DNA of 7,205 bases from positions 1-7,205 of the forward strand of contig PBSP01000090.1 in assembly GCA_002726845.1 (NCBI GenBank), given 5' to 3'. Shown one piece after another: positions 6,478 through 7,205 of this stretch (within the stretch, counting starts at the first letter, position 1; the number at the start of each line of letters is the position of its first letter). The notes under the pieces are model-generated. The model had not been told where the DNA came from, ran no database searches, and was given only the letters and a program-made list of their open reading frames with translations. Source of the DNA: Methanobacteriota archaeon. GTDB lineage: Archaea > Thermoplasmatota > Poseidoniia > Poseidoniales > Poseidoniaceae. The translations under genes and the position numbers were made by a program.

Positions 6478-6975
6478 TCAGTTAACGCTGGTCTCAGTCG
6501 ACTCGTAGATGAGCTTGTTGCTTGCTGCATCTAGAACCTTGACTTGAACGCTGCAAGCGGTGGAGCAAAGGCTATCTGATCCTTCGCTTACAGTGATTTC
6601 TTCACTGAATCCCCAGTTGCCATCGTCTGTGCCCTCTGAAACAGCGCAACCGGTTCCGGTTGTTTTGCCTGGGTTGGTGCACTCAGTGTAAGGTCCATCG
6701 TTTACAGACAACTGTACGATGACAGTGGCCCATGATAGGTCCTCACCAGCGTCCATTGCGACGTAAACGAGAGCTTGTGCTCCATCTTCGCTTTGTGTGT
6801 CCGATGCGTCAGATACACTAAAGTCGTACATGGAGAAGTCTCCGTCGGTGTTTCCTTCTGCTAGCTGGGATGCCCAGACGTACAGTACACCAGCCAATAC
6901 CACTGTGATAGCGACCATAAGAATGGTAGCAATAACAGGGCTGACTGCTTCTTCATTTCGGTTTTCGTTTTGCAT
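6478..6975 (-). CDS. Archaeal type IV pilin (Pilin_N / DUF1628-like)
   Basis: A 165-residue pilin-like protein. A short charged leader (MQNENRNEE) precedes AVSPVIATILMVAITVVLAG (10-29) and VLYVWASQL, the class III signal and assembly helix of archaeal type IV pilins. A prepilin peptidase would be expected to cut just before this hydrophobic segment, which then forms the filament core. The globular part (about 45-160) is acidic, Ser/Thr-rich and predicted mostly beta, with four cysteines (99, 110, 137, 141) that could form two disulfides. No N-X-S/T sequon follows the helix. The ATG at 6973-6975 is chosen because GGAGG lies eight bases upstream and a TATA box further up. The frame stays open 42 codons further, but those codons cover the promoter. 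Likely role: a surface adhesion or attachment filament. It is transcribed alone, as far as can be seen, toward a strong terminator. Confidence 0.92.
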   Translation of the reverse strand: MQNENRNEEAVSPVIATILMVAITVVLAGVLYVWASQLAEGNTDGDFSMYDFSVSDASDTQSEDGAQALVYVAMDAGEDLSWATVIVQLSVNDGPYTECTNPGKTTGTGCAVSEGTDDGNWGFSEEITVSEGSDSLCSTACSVQVKVLDAASNKLIYESTETSVN

Positions 6976-6983
6976 ATTTTTGT

Positions 6984-6988
6984 CCTCC
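6984..6988 (-). promoter_or_regulatory. Ribosome binding site GGAGG of the pilin gene
   Basis: Read on the minus strand, GGAGG stands eight bases before the ATG at 6975. It fixes the pilin start, and the spacing equals that of the AGGAG before the 3079 start. Confidence 0.85.
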
Positions 6989-7028
6989 AAAGCCCGTAGT
7001 GGGCGCATTTCTTCCACCACCGAGATAC

Positions 7029-7036
7029 TATTTAAA
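7029..7036 (-). promoter_or_regulatory. TATA box of the pilin promoter
   Basis: TTTAAATA on the minus strand matches the archaeal TATA consensus. Initiation about 25 bases downstream would fall near 7005-7010, giving a leader of about 30 bases that contains the GGAGG site. No clear purine-rich BRE is seen just upstream. Confidence 0.75.
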
Positions 7037-7164
7037 GACATCGGGGTAAAACGATGGAGAGTAAAAGTTATTCGCGACACTGCGGCTTTATTTTCAGCCA
7101 AGAATAAAATTAGAATGAGTGGGCGGAGTAGTACAATTAATTTGTAAACTGCGCAACGCTTTCG

Positions 7165-7183
7165 CCATTTTGTAACAAAATGG
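7165..7183. repeat. Inverted repeat upstream of the pilin promoter (8-bp arms)
   Basis: CCATTTTG (7165-7172) and CAAAATGG (7176-7183) are perfect complements around TAA. The repeat lies about 130 bases upstream of the pilin TATA box. It could be an operator or the 3' hairpin of a gene beyond the right edge. There is no following T-tract on either strand. The rest of 7037-7205 shows no gene I can support. Confidence 0.5.
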
Positions 7184-7205
7184 GTGAACAGGGTGAGAGC
7201 TTACG

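Noticed and set aside
6976..7101. 42-residue N-terminal extension of the pilin
   Set aside because: It covers the TATA box and ribosome site, and would bury the class III signal segment inside the protein.
6797..7147. 116-codon plus-strand open frame opposite the pilin start
   Set aside because: It lies antisense to the pilin and its promoter. The composition is not protein-like and no motif was seen.
7137..7205. Open minus-strand frame from the right edge to TAA at 7137-7139 (22 codons)
   Set aside because: Too short to separate from chance, and it contains the inverted repeat. It might be the tail of an outside gene but cannot be supported.
1..7205. CRISPR array, tRNA, rRNA, insertion sequence or integrase site
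   Set aside because: No regularly spaced repeats, cloverleaf, transposase motif or terminal inverted repeat pair was found on reading both strands.

Overview
The window reads as archaeal DNA. The strongest evidence is a small type IV pilin at 6478-6975 (minus strand) with the archaeal SPVIATILM-type N-terminal segment. It is preceded by a well-placed archaeal TATA box (TTTAAATA) and a GGAGG ribosome binding site. The pilin style, moderate AT-richness and close packing resemble marine Thermoplasmatota such as marine group II (Poseidoniales). That placement is my inference from family resemblance; no marker gene here proves it.

Layout, left to right. (1) The 3' end of an unidentified plus-strand gene (1-351) enters from the left edge. 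(2) A minus-strand GT-B glycosyltransferase of the MurG/GT28-like type (331-1683) has a helical N-terminal linker and a hydrophobic stretch. (3) 290 bases without an intact gene (1684-1973) contain, on the minus strand, what looks like an eroded coding remnant with two in-frame TAG codons and a frame change. (4) Two overlapping plus-strand family-4-like glycosyltransferases follow (1974-3086 and 3079-4134). (5) A minus-strand family-4 glycosyltransferase (4091-5071) overlaps its convergent neighbour by 44 bases. (6) A plus-strand membrane-attached family-2 glycosyltransferase (5147-6376) follows. (7) A 101-base convergent gap holds three inverted repeats, including a GC stem plus T-tract terminator for the minus strand. 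(8) Then come the minus-strand pilin gene, its promoter, and an unassigned right edge.

Five glycosyltransferases in a row point to synthesis of a cell-surface glycan, probably assembled on the cytoplasmic face of the membrane, with the family-2 enzyme held there by C-terminal membrane helices. Unlike a typical one-strand glycan operon, this cluster switches strand repeatedly and only one pair is translationally coupled. The gene order looks pieced together, which fits a variable surface-glycan locus beside a conserved pilin gene. Whether the glycan decorates the pilin is unknown; the mature pilin has no N-X-S/T sequon.
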